Notes: a model not told the origin generated them from the sequence alone. A stretch of DNA of 64,000 nt from Theodoxus fluviatilis (GCA_034096865.1 JAWQFJ010001812.1:172501-236500); one strand, 5' to 3'; numbered from the stretch's first letter, positions 12,079 through 26,847 are shown. A program made the numbers and translations.

Positions 12079-12172
12079 AGACATGCAGACAGACAGACAT
12101 GCAGAGAGACAGACAGACATGCAGAGAGACAGAGACAGGCATACAGAAAGAGAAAGAGAGCGCTAGACAGAC

Positions 12173-12248
<76 letters not shown>

Positions 12249-12258
12249 GGGGGGGGGG
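12079..12258. repeat. (CAGA)n, (GA)n and G21 compound repeat
   Basis: A degenerate CAGA/GAGACAGA region (about 12079-12176) runs into pure (GA)n at 12177-12237 and then 21 G (12238-12258). The frames across it are artefacts. Confidence 0.95.
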
Positions 12259-12395
12259 AGCTGGTTTTCGCTTGCTCCCGCTACTACCAGGGACTCTGAC
12301 GGCGTCCCGGCTTGTTTTGCAGTTCATCTGCTTCACGTGTTTCCCTTCAGCTGTCTCCCCCGCCTCTTCAGTGGCTCTGCCTCTTTCTCTTGCAG

Positions 12396-12796
12396 AGCGG
12401 CACTTCCCCCACAACGTCAGGCCAGCCTGCCGCGCCAGTGGGAGCAAGACATAGCTGCTGCCTGGTGCTGAGACTTGCCACTGTGTGGTGAGGCAAGCTG
12501 TCCACGCCCCACATCATCCTCCTTGCTGTTGACCTGTGTTGCGGTGGACCTGTCGCCATGGATTTACTACACCAACTCCCCTGGGACTGGTGATTTTACC
12601 TGTGCGAAGCCTGCTGTGGTGACCGTGGCCGTGGTTTGATCCAAAGGTTTCTCCTTCATTCCCGTGGAATATTTTGCTACCTGCCTATCTTACCTGTCTA
12701 CATTCCTACACATCTGCCTACCTGAAAACACACCTACCTGAGTGAGAAAAACAGCTAAAGCCTCCTGCTCCCTGGACAGCTAGAACATAGACCCAG
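12396..12796 (+). other. candidate non-coding (5' leader) exon
   Basis: A strong acceptor-like sequence (CTCTTTCTCTTGCAG) ends at 12395. A donor-like CCCAG|GTAGGT sits at 12796/12797, giving a possible 401-bp exon. It has no long frame. It does hold ATG 12558 in an excellent initiation context (GTCGCCATGG), opening an 11-codon micro-ORF that ends at TGA 12593. CpG density drops just after this point. This is a splice-pattern guess only; no transcript evidence is available. Confidence 0.15.
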
Positions 12797-15700
12797 GTAG
12801 GTCCAATGATGCATAGAACATGTTTTCCTGTGTTTCCATTGTGCATGTTATGTGTATGAATTGGCCTCTGTGTGAGACTGGATCATTTTGATTTGATGTA
12901 TGCTGGCAGGATACTAATTGCCATGCCTGTGTCAGGGAAATGTGACACTACAGTGCTGTTTTGGCCTGCTCTCAACACAACTGAGCAGATCCCTGCGCGT
13001 CTTGCAAGCTCATCATTGTTTATTGAATCAGGCTGTGTCATTCCACTGGAGAATAGTTTTTGTGAGAGGTTTTTATATGTGACCAGGTGATGTCTCTTCA
13101 TTTCTCATTTTGTTTTGTCTCATTTTGCGCATCCTTTTTTTTACCTTTGTGATTTACTGCTGCTGTGACAGCTCGTGCGAATCCCATCATTGTTTGCTTG
13201 TTGATTCTCTGAGACTGCTTGGCAGTCTCCAGAAAATCCGGGCTGCCTGTGTCTGCAACAGACCTCTTTCAAGTCTGCTTTTCCCGCCTCAGTCGTTTGT
13301 TGCTTCTCTCTCTCCTTTTGCTTCTATAGTGGCTGTTTTCCCACCCCTCCCCTCACCCCAGCCCCAGAGGAAGACACAGCTTGTTGAGAGGCCATCCGCC
13401 GCCTCCCCATAGAGTGATTATGGGCATTGGATGTTTCAAGCAGAGCCGCAGGCTTCTACACCTGCTCCCTCCCACCCTTCCTTCCTCCCTCCCTCCCTCT
13501 TCCCTTGCTCTGTCCTCTCCTTCCCTTTCTCCCCTCCTTGCCTGCTGGGCAATGATGAGTTGCATCTTGGCCTGCCAATGAAAACCTGCCTGTCAAAGAG
13601 GTGCGTGTGGTCTCCCGTCAGTTTTGGTTGCTCCAGGTGTGTGCTGTTCAGTGCCATAGCTGACTCCTACCATGTGAGGATGATTACTGAGGTATTTGAA
13701 GAGTCTATCTTGGTAAAGCTTTTATTTCTTTGGAAGAGGGAGGGAGGGAGGGAGGGAGAGTGTTTGCAAATGAAAGATGTAGATTATTTTCGTTTTCATT
13801 GTTTGGGTTCTTTTCACACGCACCTTTTTTTCCATAATTACATAAAAAATAACACTGTTATCTTGAGTAATTATTCAATAACAACAGTGAGGGAAAAAAG
13901 TTTATGGCAAGCCCTCAGATTTAACACTGCTCCAAATTGATTGAAATGTAGCTGAAGAGCATCATCGTATGGCTGAACAATATCAGTTTTGACTAGTGAA
14001 GTGTGAACTCCGCCAATAGAGTCAGTTATTGACCAGCCTGCTCCTCTGCCACAGAAGCCATCTCCTGCTTGCAGAGTGAACTAATTGCACTCACAAGTTC
14101 TTCTGGTATGCTGTGACATTCTTGACTGCTTTGGGCTAAATACAGTACCCTCTGTAGAAAATAGACATCTACAACCTTGTCTTAATGTAAAAATATACAA
14201 ATAGGCTCTATAAAAAGACCATTCAAATTAATTTTAGTAAGGTACTGGGTAGTAGTTGGAAAATTGTAGTGAAACAGGAATTAATGAGGTGCCCAGAAAA
14301 TGTCAGGAGCAATTACTGGAACTCTTTGAGGAAATTATGCCATATTAACTTGCATGGCTCGATAGGCAGTACAGAAATATTGATGGGAACACTGGTTTGA
14401 TGTCAGTATGGCCTTGGTGACTGAATGAGCTTTATTTTTAATGGCTGCATGGTGTGGTTCAGCCTGGTTAGAAATAATCAGCTATTGGTTCTGTCTGATA
14501 GTGCACAGTATCTGAATTGAAGGGGTCTTGGAAAATGTTTTGACATCTCTGTACTCTGGTATTGCATGTTTTACTGTGCAATTTTTCCATTTATTCCATT
14601 CAGAAGGGCAGGATGCTTCTTGAGCACAAATTCTGATCATTTTGCCTCATTTCTTATCTGCCGTCATTGTAAAGTTTTGCTACCATAGTCATCCAGGCTT
14701 TTCTTGATAATAGGGTTATTCATCTTGAAGTCCTTGGTGGTAGCTTTCAGAAGATTCTGGGCAGAGTACAACATTATACACACGTGCATGTGCTCATACA
14801 TGTATACGTTATTAGTCATGGGATCTTTCATGGAGATCATAATTAATAAAGGAAAACTTTAAACATTACTATTATACTAAACAGCTTCATCAAATGATGT
14901 GAAAAAGTATCTCACAAGATGTGAAAATGCCACAACTACTTGTTAATCAGACTGACAAGGTTGGACCACGTCTGCCCTGAAGAATGAACACCATTCCTGG
15001 TTCATGCTTCATTGCCTCTGTCCATAGGAGTCTGCCTCTATCCAACACTCCCTGATAAACTTCATGTTAACATGGGGAGGGAGTGATTAGGAGCCATGAG
15101 TGTGGGCTGAAAGCTCTGAAATGGAGGGCTGAGGAGAAGGAAGAGAAATAAGGGGAAGGGAAGGTATTAAATAGATTGGGGAGATAGAGAGAAAAAAAAA
15201 TCAGAAGGAGACCAATGAGCATGGTAGATAAAATCAGTTATCAAGCCAAACAAATGAAGGAGAGAGCGACTGTGTGCAGGAGGAAGGGAGAGGTGAGGAA
15301 ACGTGCAGGATGGGTGGAGACTGTTCCCAGGGTGACGCGCTAATTGAGTGCACTGTGGCAGGTGATAGCTACCTGGTGGCAGTCATTAAGCCAGTGATGC
15401 TTGCCCAGCAGAGAGAAAAACCCTTCTGGAAAGAAGCCTCAAGGAGCCCCCCAAGCTTTACGGCTATCTGCTCCAGTCATTACCTGGAAATGAGCCGGGC
15501 TTTTCTGGGATCACATGGCTGGCTTTTTCCACTGCAAAGTCATGCTTTGGGGGGCAAACTGTTGTTCTTTGTGCATTTCTTGGTTTCACATGGACCCGAT
15601 TTGGATCAGTTGGTCGTCTTTCTGTCAGTCTGAGGCAGATTCTTTTACTTGATGACCTGGTGGATGCTGATTCAAGTGTAGCCTTGGATTGTTTGTCTTT

Positions 15701-17600
15701 TTTACCCTTGTTCAGGGTTCTTCCAATGCCAGCTTCAGAATAGTGGATGGCTGTTGCAGGCAGTTGCAGCACTTCCATTGCTTTTGCCTGTAAAATTCTG
15801 TCCTAGCCAATTTGTAATTTCCATTCAAATGTCATGTTTGCGAGGAAAGTGTACTATTTCATGTGCTAATAGATGTAGATGCACAAAAAAACTGAGACAT
15901 AACATTAAAAAAAATTCCATTTCATTTCCATCTATTCACAGACTTTTCATTCTGATATAGAATTCCTTTCACTTTGCTTAAATTAGCCTACACACTTGCT
16001 GTTTTCCATGCATCTGTAACCCACGTGGTTGCAGACATGCACACACACACATACCTGCAAGGGGGGGGGGGGGGGGGGGGGGGAACATGTTGAAATACTT
16101 TTCTGCACCAGTAATTGGGTTACAGATCAGTACTGAAGTGTTGAAGCCAGTAGCTCCAGCCACCCTGTTTAACTCATTTCCACTGCTTGTTAATTTGACA
16201 CCAAATTAAGGTTCACAGAAAAACAGTAAACACAGCTCCTCATATATAATTACCAAACATCATGTCTGCAGCTGATGGGTCATGTCTGGAAAAATTGTGA
16301 GCTGTCATAAAACCTTGAAATATATCATGCATCATAATATTTTTGTCTTTTCTTTTATTAATGATATGGGTAAGATACAATAATTATTTTCTTGCAGTTA
16401 AGTTGCTTGTTGCACTGGTTGACTGCACTTTGAGCACCATCTCAGTATTTGTACAGCACATGACTACACATTCTTCTGTGTGGACGTGTCCTCCCATGAA
16501 TAGATACATTAAATAGGAAAACATGTTTTCTCATAAAAATATTATTTTCAGTCATGTTATTCAGATATCATCTGGTTTTTTATCAACGGTCTTGCTGACT
16601 TTAACTTTAAAGAAAGATCATGCCTTTAAAAGTTTCATACTTACTCAGAGATGGCCACAAACTCATTTTTTATGGAATCCAGAGGAAATTTAGGATGGCA
16701 GTAATGACAGCAACTTCAGTAAAGGAAGAAATGCGTACGTCCGTTGCTCTCCACCAAGCTAAGAATGAAAACGTTTGAAGCATCCAGGAACCCATGGAGA
16801 CCAGAAAGCAGTCCAAGGGACTCACCAGGGTGCTCAAAACTAATTTTCCTCCACTGAAGCCAGAAACAAACACAACCAGAGAGGGGCAATGAGAATTCCC
16901 GCTGAAGAGGCATTCATAGCAGAGGAGGGCTTTCTTACTACGGGTAAACGATACTAATGACAGGAAGGCAGGCCCAAGGAAGACACCCACATGTCTAGCG
17001 AGGTAGTGGCTGCTCCACTGATGAGGGGCAGGGGCAGCCTTGCCTGATGAATGAGTGGCCGTCAGCAGCACAGCTCCAGTTGTGTTTTCAAGGGTAATCC
17101 TCTCCTGCCTCCCAACCCTGCACCCATCCTCACTGTGGATAATTTGGACAGCTTGTAGACTAAACTGCCTGCCTGGAGTTGAAGGGAGAAGGCGTGTTCA
17201 GACAGCTCCTGTTGATGTACGCTTGGTTAAAGTTTGCCGTGTGGAAGGCTTGTCAAATGTTGTATGTCTCATTTAGTTAGCCTTCTGTGTAACTGTTCTT
17301 CAATACGCTTGTATTGCATTCTTTCGTTATTCGTCAAGAAAGTATTGTAGAGATGGTGCTGATGTATTTGACATCTCTGTTAAAAGTTTATCTTCTTGCT
17401 AGTATTTGCTGCTATTTTGTGATCCATCACCTGTTCATGTAGCTGTTTTACAGTCTTTGTGGATTATTAACTTGTGTTTTTGGTCTTTTTCTTGTGGGCT
17501 GTGAACTTAGAGTCCATCTGGGAACCAGATCTTATAACCCCTTGATAGTGTTGTTGGAGGCTGAGGGGCATTGAGTTGGTAGTGAATAGTGCGATGTTGC
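12797..17600. other. CpG-depleted block, no gene recognised
   Basis: CpG is conspicuously rare, roughly a quarter of expectation by eye, against near-normal levels to the left. Sequence is AT-richer, with a small GGGA repeat (13739-13757) and a poly(G) run at 16061-16083. A 133-codon minus frame (16670-17071) has no supporting features. Known invertebrate biology links such depletion to germline-methylated, usually transcribed DNA. Confidence 0.5.
16061..16083. repeat. poly(G) run of 23
   Basis: Twenty-three G follow a short CA repeat (16038-16050). Confidence 0.95.
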
Positions 17601-20600
17601 TGATTGCCCCAGATGGCGGGTTGGAGGATAAGAGGTTGCAAGGCGGTAACAGGGCAAAGTGTTAGTAGATGAGAAACAGCCAAGAGTGTTGTGGAGAAGC
17701 ACTATCACGCCAGCATTGGCCTTACATCACTGATCTCCCAGGGTGGTCCTGCCACTCCTCCAAGTTTGACACCTGGAGGAATGGGCTTCCTGATAGCGGG
17801 AAGGTCTTTAGAATGAGTCCCACAAGCATGGTTAGCGTGCAAGGTGTTTTTTTACTAAAGTCCATGAGTGGATAAATAATTGGCAGTCGGTCACGTGCAC
17901 GAGCAATACAAAGTGAATAGTATGATAACGATGTCGTGTGCTTCTTGTTTTGAAGCTATTGACGGAAAAATTTACATCTCCAATCATATCAGAGCGTAAT
18001 TGGCACTGAAATGTGTCCAAGTCCCATTTCATGGGCCAAACTACATGTGGATCATGAGGAGGAGGTCCGGAAGAAGAGTTCCAGGGCGTTGCAGTGTTGT
18101 TTCCACCTCTGCCTGTTGCCAGCAGCATTCCCATATTGTGTGCACGTGCTGCCCTCACCTGTCTGTGCATATTTGGCCCCCTTTGTTTGTTCACATGCTG
18201 TGTGTGTACACTTCTCTGTACACATCTGTCATTGATCCTCTCTCCCTGAACCACACGGCATTCACTGTAGGTCATCTCAGAGAGTGTGTTGTGGGGCGAA
18301 ATATAGCTGGTGTATATCTGGTTCTTTGCAAAAACTCCTGCAGTTTTTCATTTGTGATGTGGCGTCTTCTCAGCCTTGTGCATCTGTGACTCGGAAGATG
18401 AAGTCATTTGCTTTTCTTGACTACATGGAGCCTGTAAGATTTCAAAGTCATGGCCAAAGCTTAAGATGAAAATGCACTAAAAGCTGAGATGATAGAAATG
18501 ACTACTAGCATTTTTAGCACTCGATAGTGCCAGAAGTACGCCTAAGCGGAGTTGATCATGCATCGTCGTATTCACTGAGTTTCATTGCTGTTCGTGGGCA
18601 ATCTATGAAGCGAGCTCTGCACAAGACCCCCTTTTTGACAACTTCTCAAGTGAAATCTAAAAATGCATTTTCAACGGTCTGTGGACACTGGGCACGCTGT
18701 ACCAGCTGATGTCCGCTATTTCCCCTCACCGCGCTGAGGTAATGGACCACTCAGACACGGCGACCTGGCTTCAGAGCTTGTTTGGCTGCCTCAGCGCCGG
18801 CCTCTTACCCAGGGTGACAGCAGGATGGCTCCTATGGTCGGCATGCGACCTCTTGGAGCCAGAGAGCTTCTTGCCTCACGCTTGGCAGCCCAGAAGTCTG
18901 TGGGAATGGGCAGGGCTGGCGAGACACCCATTGCGGGAAACTGCCTGCTGAGTCGGGACATTGTGGTGAGAATGAATCCCAGTAGTATCGTTTGCATGCC
19001 GTCCTCTTCCCCGTGTCAGAGGCACCCGACGTTGTCCGCTCTGCCAGCCCTGTGAAAGAAGGCGGGAGGTGAAAAGATCTCTAGCGTGGAATGTGGCCCG
19101 ATGGGGCCATTGCATCTCGCCTCTGCGCTGTGGAGGCGCCTGGCTCTGGCTCAGACCTGCACTCAGTTTCTCCTGCCAAGTGTCGGTGTACTTTCTGAGC
19201 TCTGCTTCCAAAGCATTGCAGTGGAATTTCTCCCCATGATTTCCCTAGCTTGCAGTGAATGCTTTCATTGTCGATAGAACTCCTTTTGTGTGTATTCCGG
19301 ACTCGGTAAGATAGGGAAGACTGTGAGTGCAAATATCTTTTGTGGTTTTAAATGGCTTCTTTGTGGATTAGTTTCAGAGGACGTTATTGCTGTTTAGGTT
19401 TGATGGTCGGGACTTTGAACCCCCCTACAACTGCGTCTCGGACTATGGTCGTGGGTTGCTCAATGGTTGACGCCGAGCTGACGTCGTGGCCAGAACTCAT
19501 CTGTTGGAGGCATGTTCCGTCCCGCCATCAAGATCACACAGGGAGCTAATGTCATGTTTTGTTTTGTCTGTGCCAGGGTTCCGACACACGACTCGGCGGC
19601 GCTGCGGGGGTAAAGGCAGAATGCATTCTCGTTCTGCCCTGGAGATAATGCGCTAGCTGAACCTGCGGTGCCCCATGAGGGCTGGCATGTGGGTTGCCAG
19701 GAGTAATTGCCAATGATGTCTGCCGTGATGCAGTCTGGGCTCCATGTCGGCCTCATCTGCTGGCATGTACTCCTTCATTCTGCTCGCACGTGCAGCACGG
19801 TTCTCGGATTCAACCCTCTCGTCTGGAGTGCGCGGATTTACAGTCTGAGTCTCTTGTGTTTATTTTCTCGCTCTTGTGCAACAGCGAATGCGCGGGAAAC
19901 CAGGCTTCTTTGTAATCGCTTCACTATGTGCCATGGCTCTGCCTATCCTGCAGTGATGAAATGGCGACAGGTGATGTTGATTCGTGTTTGTTCAGCGTCT
20001 AAAGTTGCAGTCATTGCTTACGAATAGGACCGGAAGTTACTTGCCCTGTCGGAAGCAGACATAGCTAAGCTCTCGAATTAGTGACGAATTTGCTTTTGAG
20101 CGTACATTGTTTGTTTGACCAAGCTTCTCTGTGTCACCTTTTGCGTGCGATTTTTGCTGAACAGTCCCAGCCATTGATCACTGCATTATTGACGCCATTA
20201 AAAGCACTGTAAGTGCTCTGTATAACAGCAGAACGCTGTGCATATCACAGATATGACCTTTCCCGCCCCACGACACGGCCCTCTACATCTGTCGCTGCCA
20301 CAGTGCAGCATGAAAAGACTTCCAGTGCCACCCTGGCCCCACAACGGCGGGGAAGGTGAGGACAAAAATGTCTGGCGTGTTTGGCATCCTGTCTTGCGAG
20401 CTTGGCTATTGACACGTCTGTTGGCTGGGAAGCTTGTGCTAGTAAGCAGCCATGGCGGCCCTGCAGTGACAGATTCATTAAGCCTCTTCATTACCATAGC
20501 AATGGGCCACCAGCGAGATCGATAGGAACAAACTCACCTGGCAGCCTGATGGATGAAGCCGCGGAAGCCAAAACACACAGCAGCGCACCCGCAGAGCCTG

Positions 20601-21021
20601 CAAGAGCTGAACCGCGCTACTGCCAGCAGCCAGAGCGGGCTTGTCACAGAGGCAGCCTGGCTGCCTGCATGCCGTGTGATGGCACAGGAGGCGTTTGTGA
20701 CTTGCTCATATATCGCTGTGCGTCTTAATGCTTTGTTTTTAAGCTTATGTTTTCTCTTGGTTTTCACTTGGCAAGAATCTTGAAAAGTTTTTTTTAAAAC
20801 ATAAAGTTGTATTCATTTGCCTCGTCTCCCCCACCCCACCCCCCACCCCTGTCAAGAATGTAACTTTCGGGATTCCTCCCTCCAGTGGTTCCTTAGATTC
20901 AAAGGCTCTTCTCTTCTTAAAGTCCTAATCTGAGATAGTCGCGCCAACGCTCTTTCTCCCTTCATTTGACCTTGACAGTGTCGGAAGCACACGCCCCTAA
21001 ACAGGAATAAGGGGCTTGTGC

Positions 21022-21023
<2 letters not shown>
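17601..21023. other. unique sequence of rising CpG content, no supportable gene
   Basis: The transition from the CpG-poor block lies around 17.6-18.5 kb. Overlapping short frames occur on both strands (18.7-19.3 kb and 20.2-20.8 kb) without consistent coding signal. 20240-20720 is GC-rich. Confidence 0.5.

Positions 21024-21101
<78 letters not shown>
21024..21101. repeat. (CT)n microsatellite, 78 bp
   Basis: Uninterrupted CT dinucleotides. Confidence 0.97.
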
Positions 21102-21104
<3 letters not shown>

Positions 21105-21106
21105 CT

Positions 21107-21490
21107 CATCGGGATTACTCCAGGCAGCGATGGCCGTCTGCCTCTATGGCGGGAGATGACAAGAAAAGGCGGGTGATTAATTTCTTCGATGCTATCGACG
21201 GGGGAGATGGGGCGTTTTTCTGGCCGAGCGACCCGGGGCCCGGAGCCGCAGCATTGTGATCGCTGAGGCAGGAGTCATCGGTGGCGACAGGGCGCGGGCC
21301 CGACCTGGCCCCGGGAATCAGACACTGTCAGCCCTTGTTACGCTGGATCACAGCGCGCCCTCAACATAGAAATGCCGCAGTCTGCGAGGAGCTTCCCGGG
21401 CTCTGTGGTGAAGGCATGCCAGGCAGTCCTTCCCGCTCTTTGGCCTCCAGTCTGTGGGTGCAGCGCAGGGTGGGGTGGAATAGAGGTGGG
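21107..21490. promoter_or_regulatory. candidate CpG-rich cis-regulatory block
   Basis: A GC- and CpG-rich unique island sits between a (CT)n tract and a GT-rich tract. It contains GGGATTA (21111-21117, an Otx/Gsc-type TAATCC site in reverse), TGATTAA (21174-21180, homeodomain-like) and CATTGTG (21252-21258, Sox-like). No coding frame is convincing. Function is inferred from composition and motifs only. Confidence 0.2.
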
Positions 21491-21524
21491 GTCGTGGGAG
21501 GATTGGGGTCGAGGGAATGGCGTG

Positions 21525-21815
21525 TGTGCGTGAGTGCGTGCGTGCGCGCGCGCGCGCGTGTGTGTGTGTGCATATGTGTGTACATATGAGTGTGAGTGTG
21601 TGTGCACATGCGCGCGCGTGTGTGTGTGTGTCCATATTCGCATGTATGTGTGTGTGCGTGTGTGTATGTCCATATGCGCATGTATGTGTGTGTGTGTACG
21701 TGTGTGTATGTCCATATGCGCATGTATGTGTGTGTGTGTGTGCGTGTGTGCATGGGTGGGGGGTGGGGGGCTATGTGTGCATGCGTGTGTATGTTCGTGG
21801 GTGCATGCATGCATT
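21525..21815. repeat. GT-rich compound tract with a repeated TGTCCATATGCGCATGTATG motif
   Basis: GT/GC dinucleotides are interrupted by three near-identical 20-bp insertions containing CCATAT-CGCATGTATG (about 21632, 21669 and 21711). This gives a higher-order repeat with a unit of roughly 40 bp. All Cys/Val and His/Thr frames across it are artefacts. Confidence 0.9.
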
Positions 21816-21819
21816 CGCG

Positions 21820-22090
21820 CGCGCTCGCTATTATAATTGAAACGATGCTTCTGTGAAATGAAATACCGATCGTGGAAGAGTGATAAGACTGAAAAGAGCA
21901 TTTTTATCCACACTTTTTTTCGTCCAGCTATTACGCGAATATGAGATATATGTTAATTGCTTTAGAGCGCGTAAGCCTTGGGCTTGTAACCAACTTGAGG
22001 TGCTCTCCGGTAATTATGGAGGAAATGAAAACGCTGTGGTTCACCCGCATACCTATTATTATTAACCATGCGTGTTGAACCTGCCCTCTA
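21820..22090. other. short unique segment, nothing recognised
   Basis: AT-rich to mixed sequence between two GT tracts. Confidence 0.5.
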
Positions 22091-22093
22091 TTT

Positions 22094-22094
<1 letters not shown>

Positions 22095-22151
<57 letters not shown>

Positions 22152-22314
22152 TTTCTGTGTGTCTGTGTGTTTTCGTTGTGTGTTTTCGGTGTGTGTGTTT
22201 TCGGTGTGTGTTTTCGGTGTGTGTGCTTTCGGGGTGGGTGTGTTTTCGGTGTGTGGGGGTGGGTGTGTTTTCGGTGTGTGTGTGTGTGTGTGTGTGTAGG
22301 TGTGTGTGCGTGCG
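22095..22314. repeat. (GT)n with GTGTGTTTTCG minisatellite
   Basis: A pure (GT)n tract (22095-22150) is followed by repeated TTTTCGGTGTGTG units (about 22169-22280) and more GT. All frames here are artefacts. Confidence 0.93.
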
Positions 22315-22990
22315 CGTGCATTCCCTTTCCATTAACATAAAAGCACTACAACTCGGTACATTCAACGAGGATGTCCATGTCAGTGACGATGCATAGCGAC
22401 AGCAACGGTCATCTACAGCTAGATGACATCAAGGCCCAGCCCAGACTCGGTGCTGCAGCTGGGTCGCAGATGGATTTGCTCACGTGATCTATCATCCATC
22501 GCTGTGATTGACGGTTGACCTCTGTGATATGTGTCAATTACCCTGCAGTGGTGGGATGACCAAAAACCGTGGCTAATCACTGCATCAGCCTCCACATGCG
22601 TAAGCACCAATTCATCACGGCCTTTCCTCTCACAGCTCTAAGCTCTTGCTGACAAGGATTCATCAAAGGCCTGAAATTTATCTTACAGCCGAGTCTGCCC
22701 ATTTATCACTTGCTGCATGCTGTGGTCGGGCACGCTCTCGTCATCATGAGGGGTAATTGCGGAAGATCATGATCTGTGCATGAGTTCGGTCTCCTGGAGA
22801 GCGTGGAGATATGCAGGGCCTTGGGGCAAAAAGTGAAGGCACGCTGCATGTGTTTGTTGTGGGATGTTCTTTCGGAATGCTGGCGTGAGGTCTTGGTGAA
22901 ATGCCACGTCGTTTTCTGGGGCTTGCACTTTGAGTTGCAGATGTGCTCGGAAAGTCGGCCTTGTGTCTGAGTGCGTATGTCAGTGTGTGT
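22315..22990. promoter_or_regulatory. unique block with clustered homeodomain-type sites
   Basis: 22500-22600 contains TGATTGACGG (22505-22514, close to a Pbx-Meis site), TCAATTA (22534-22540) and CTAATCA (22573-22579). Further ATC/TAATTG words occur to about 22765. No coding frame stands out. An enhancer role is inference only. Confidence 0.18.
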
Positions 22991-22996
22991 CTTCTC

Positions 22997-25051
<2,055 letters not shown>

Positions 25052-25242
25052 TTCCCCCCGTGGGATGGGGGTGAGAATAGACCCACTGCGTCGCCCTACG
25101 GGACTCGAGAGAGGCGAACAACTAGGGCAGTCGTACGTGACTTGAATTGTACTTACTCCAACCTAATATAGCGATGTTCGTGCTCAATGGCCTTACATAG
25201 CCTAGAAAGGATCATAGGCCGTAAAACACCATCTATCCAATC
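25052..25242 (+). mobile_element. SINE-like dispersed repeat, copy A
   Basis: One of three related copies (see 29093-29279 and 48446-48605). Shared landmarks in order are a C-run/G-run start, GAATNGACCCAC, a GAGAGGCGAA-like block, GTGACTTGA, ATGGCCTTACATGGCCTA, an AAAGG-TGATAGGCCGTAAA block and an ATC/ATCCA tail. This copy abuts the (CA)n tract at 25246. I do not see a clear target-site duplication for it. Confidence 0.6.
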
Positions 25243-25244
25243 AG

Positions 25245-25245
<1 letters not shown>

Positions 25246-25325
<80 letters not shown>
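25246..25325. repeat. (CA)40 microsatellite
   Basis: About 80 bp of uninterrupted CA. It is complementary to the (TG)n tract at 25390-25471 and could form one arm of a long hairpin. Confidence 0.97.
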
Positions 25326-25327
<2 letters not shown>

Positions 25328-25387
25328 ATATTTGCTTTTGATCGCCGTCGCTCTGTCTCTCTGCCTCTCCGTCTCCGTCTCCGTCTC

Positions 25388-25389
<2 letters not shown>

Positions 25390-25471
<82 letters not shown>
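25390..25471. repeat. (TG)41 microsatellite
   Basis: About 82 bp of uninterrupted TG, 64 bp to the right of the (CA)40 tract and inverted relative to it. Confidence 0.97.
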
Positions 25472-26815
25472 CTGAAAGTGTATTCGTGTTGGTCTGACCA
25501 CTTCTCAGCGCCGTTTACCTCCCACTACATTACAAACGAGTTTAACCTTTCTTCAAATTGATCAGATTTTTACTAGCGAGGAAAGCAGAGACAAGCCTCG
25601 ACGCTGTTTGTAGTCTTTGAGTTCTTTTCCTTCCTACACAATCGAGGTTCTTGCCAAGGTCCCGTTGGCTTGCGCCTTAATAAACTTTATTCCGTCTGTG
25701 CCATCGTCTGTATGTTTTTCTGCGTTGATGTCACTCAACATTCGTGCTCTCCCCCATTTTTCCAAACTATTCGTGTGAATACTGCTTTGCTGCCCGAGTC
25801 TGGGGCATGCATTTTTGGCCTGAGGCCCACCGACACAGCAGTAGTGTACGCGTCCCATGCACTCCTCCTCTGCAGAGGAACAGTGCAGTCACCGCAAAAT
25901 GCCAAGGGCGGTGCAATGTCTGGCTTGCTTTGATTCTTCTCAAGTGTTGAGGCTGCAATCGTCGGCTCATCGTTTGTGTTGTTGAGCTCCGTTACCTTGG
26001 ACCTCTTGGAATCGAGAGAAGCTTGCATGTCTGATCGTTGTTCCAGGTGCGATTTATGTCATTCGGTATTTACTGTAAGATGTGTATGGCATGGTCTCTC
26101 CGAATCCCCATGTTGCATCCTCTGAGCGAGTTTTCCTGGAAAAGCAACGAGGAACTCGTTTCCGCTGTACGATTTTCTCCCTCTTTGAAAACCTGCACCT
26201 TCGAGGTAGGGAGCAGATGTTTCTCGGAGCCTGCAGGATTGCCTCCGGAGAAGCAAGCCAGTGGTGCTGGAATTGCTGTATCTGAGCTACGGCCTGCCGC
26301 TGTGGTCTACTTTGCATCTTCACGGTGAAGACTGCAGTGAGAATTCGGGAGCAAGAGGCAGCTGCGGGAAGTGAAGCAGAGTGGTGATGCCAGGCCTCGT
26401 CTTTCATTCTTTCCCTACCTGCAGAGGTGGCCCGTCTCTCCTTGCTGCAGCTGCCTCTTCCAGCGCACCGTGCCTGTTGCCTCCTCGATGGCAGATGCAG
26501 ACTTATTTTTGCCTTCAGCTAATTGTTCTTATCTGCAGGATGCCTTGGTCCTTTTTTGCTTGTATTCGGATGTACCTTATCATTTTTTTATGAACGTCAC
26601 TCAACGAATGGAGAGAGACGGCTTGGAACCAGAAGTTTCTAGGCGTGGTAAGGGGAACTTTTCCGTTGCTGGGAGGCTTTCCTGCTTGTGATTTCTTCTG
26701 TGTAGAGGACTTAACCAGTGAGCGAGTGCCTCATGCACGTGAATTACGCCGAAATAGCCGTGACGTGTTGTCTCTAGTAAACAACAATTACTTTTCTCTT
26801 AGAAGGGCTCGCCTT

Positions 26816-26847
26816 CCCCCCCCCCCCCTTCCCCCCCCCCCCCCCCC
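26816..26847. repeat. poly(C) runs C13-TT-C17
   Basis: Two adjacent C homopolymers separated by TT. Confidence 0.95.

Larger units (their letters stand above)
7503..12085. other. CpG-containing unique sequence without a supportable gene
   Basis: Several overlapping frames occur on both strands (for example 8534-9127 on minus) but none has splice context or a recognisable domain. Simple repeats inside are a short CTG/CTGCTG run near 7988-8015, a G-rich run at 8276-8304 and a GT/GC stretch at 9203-9249. 10300-11200 is rich in CpG. Confidence 0.55.

Noticed and set aside
16670..17071. 133-codon minus-strand frame with hydrophobic segments
   Set aside because: No recognisable domain, no splice context, and composition like its CpG-poor surroundings.
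12600..17600. Vertebrate contamination, suggested by low CpG
   Set aside because: The block grades into its surroundings, and the same alternation recurs across the window with the same microsatellite types and the same SINE-like family. Mosaic methylation explains it better.
21338..22396. Cys-Val and His-Thr rich frames of 100-190 codons
   Set aside because: Translations of GT/CA dinucleotide repeats in every frame. The same reasoning applies at 37.2-37.9, 39.3-39.8 and 45.9-46.3 kb.
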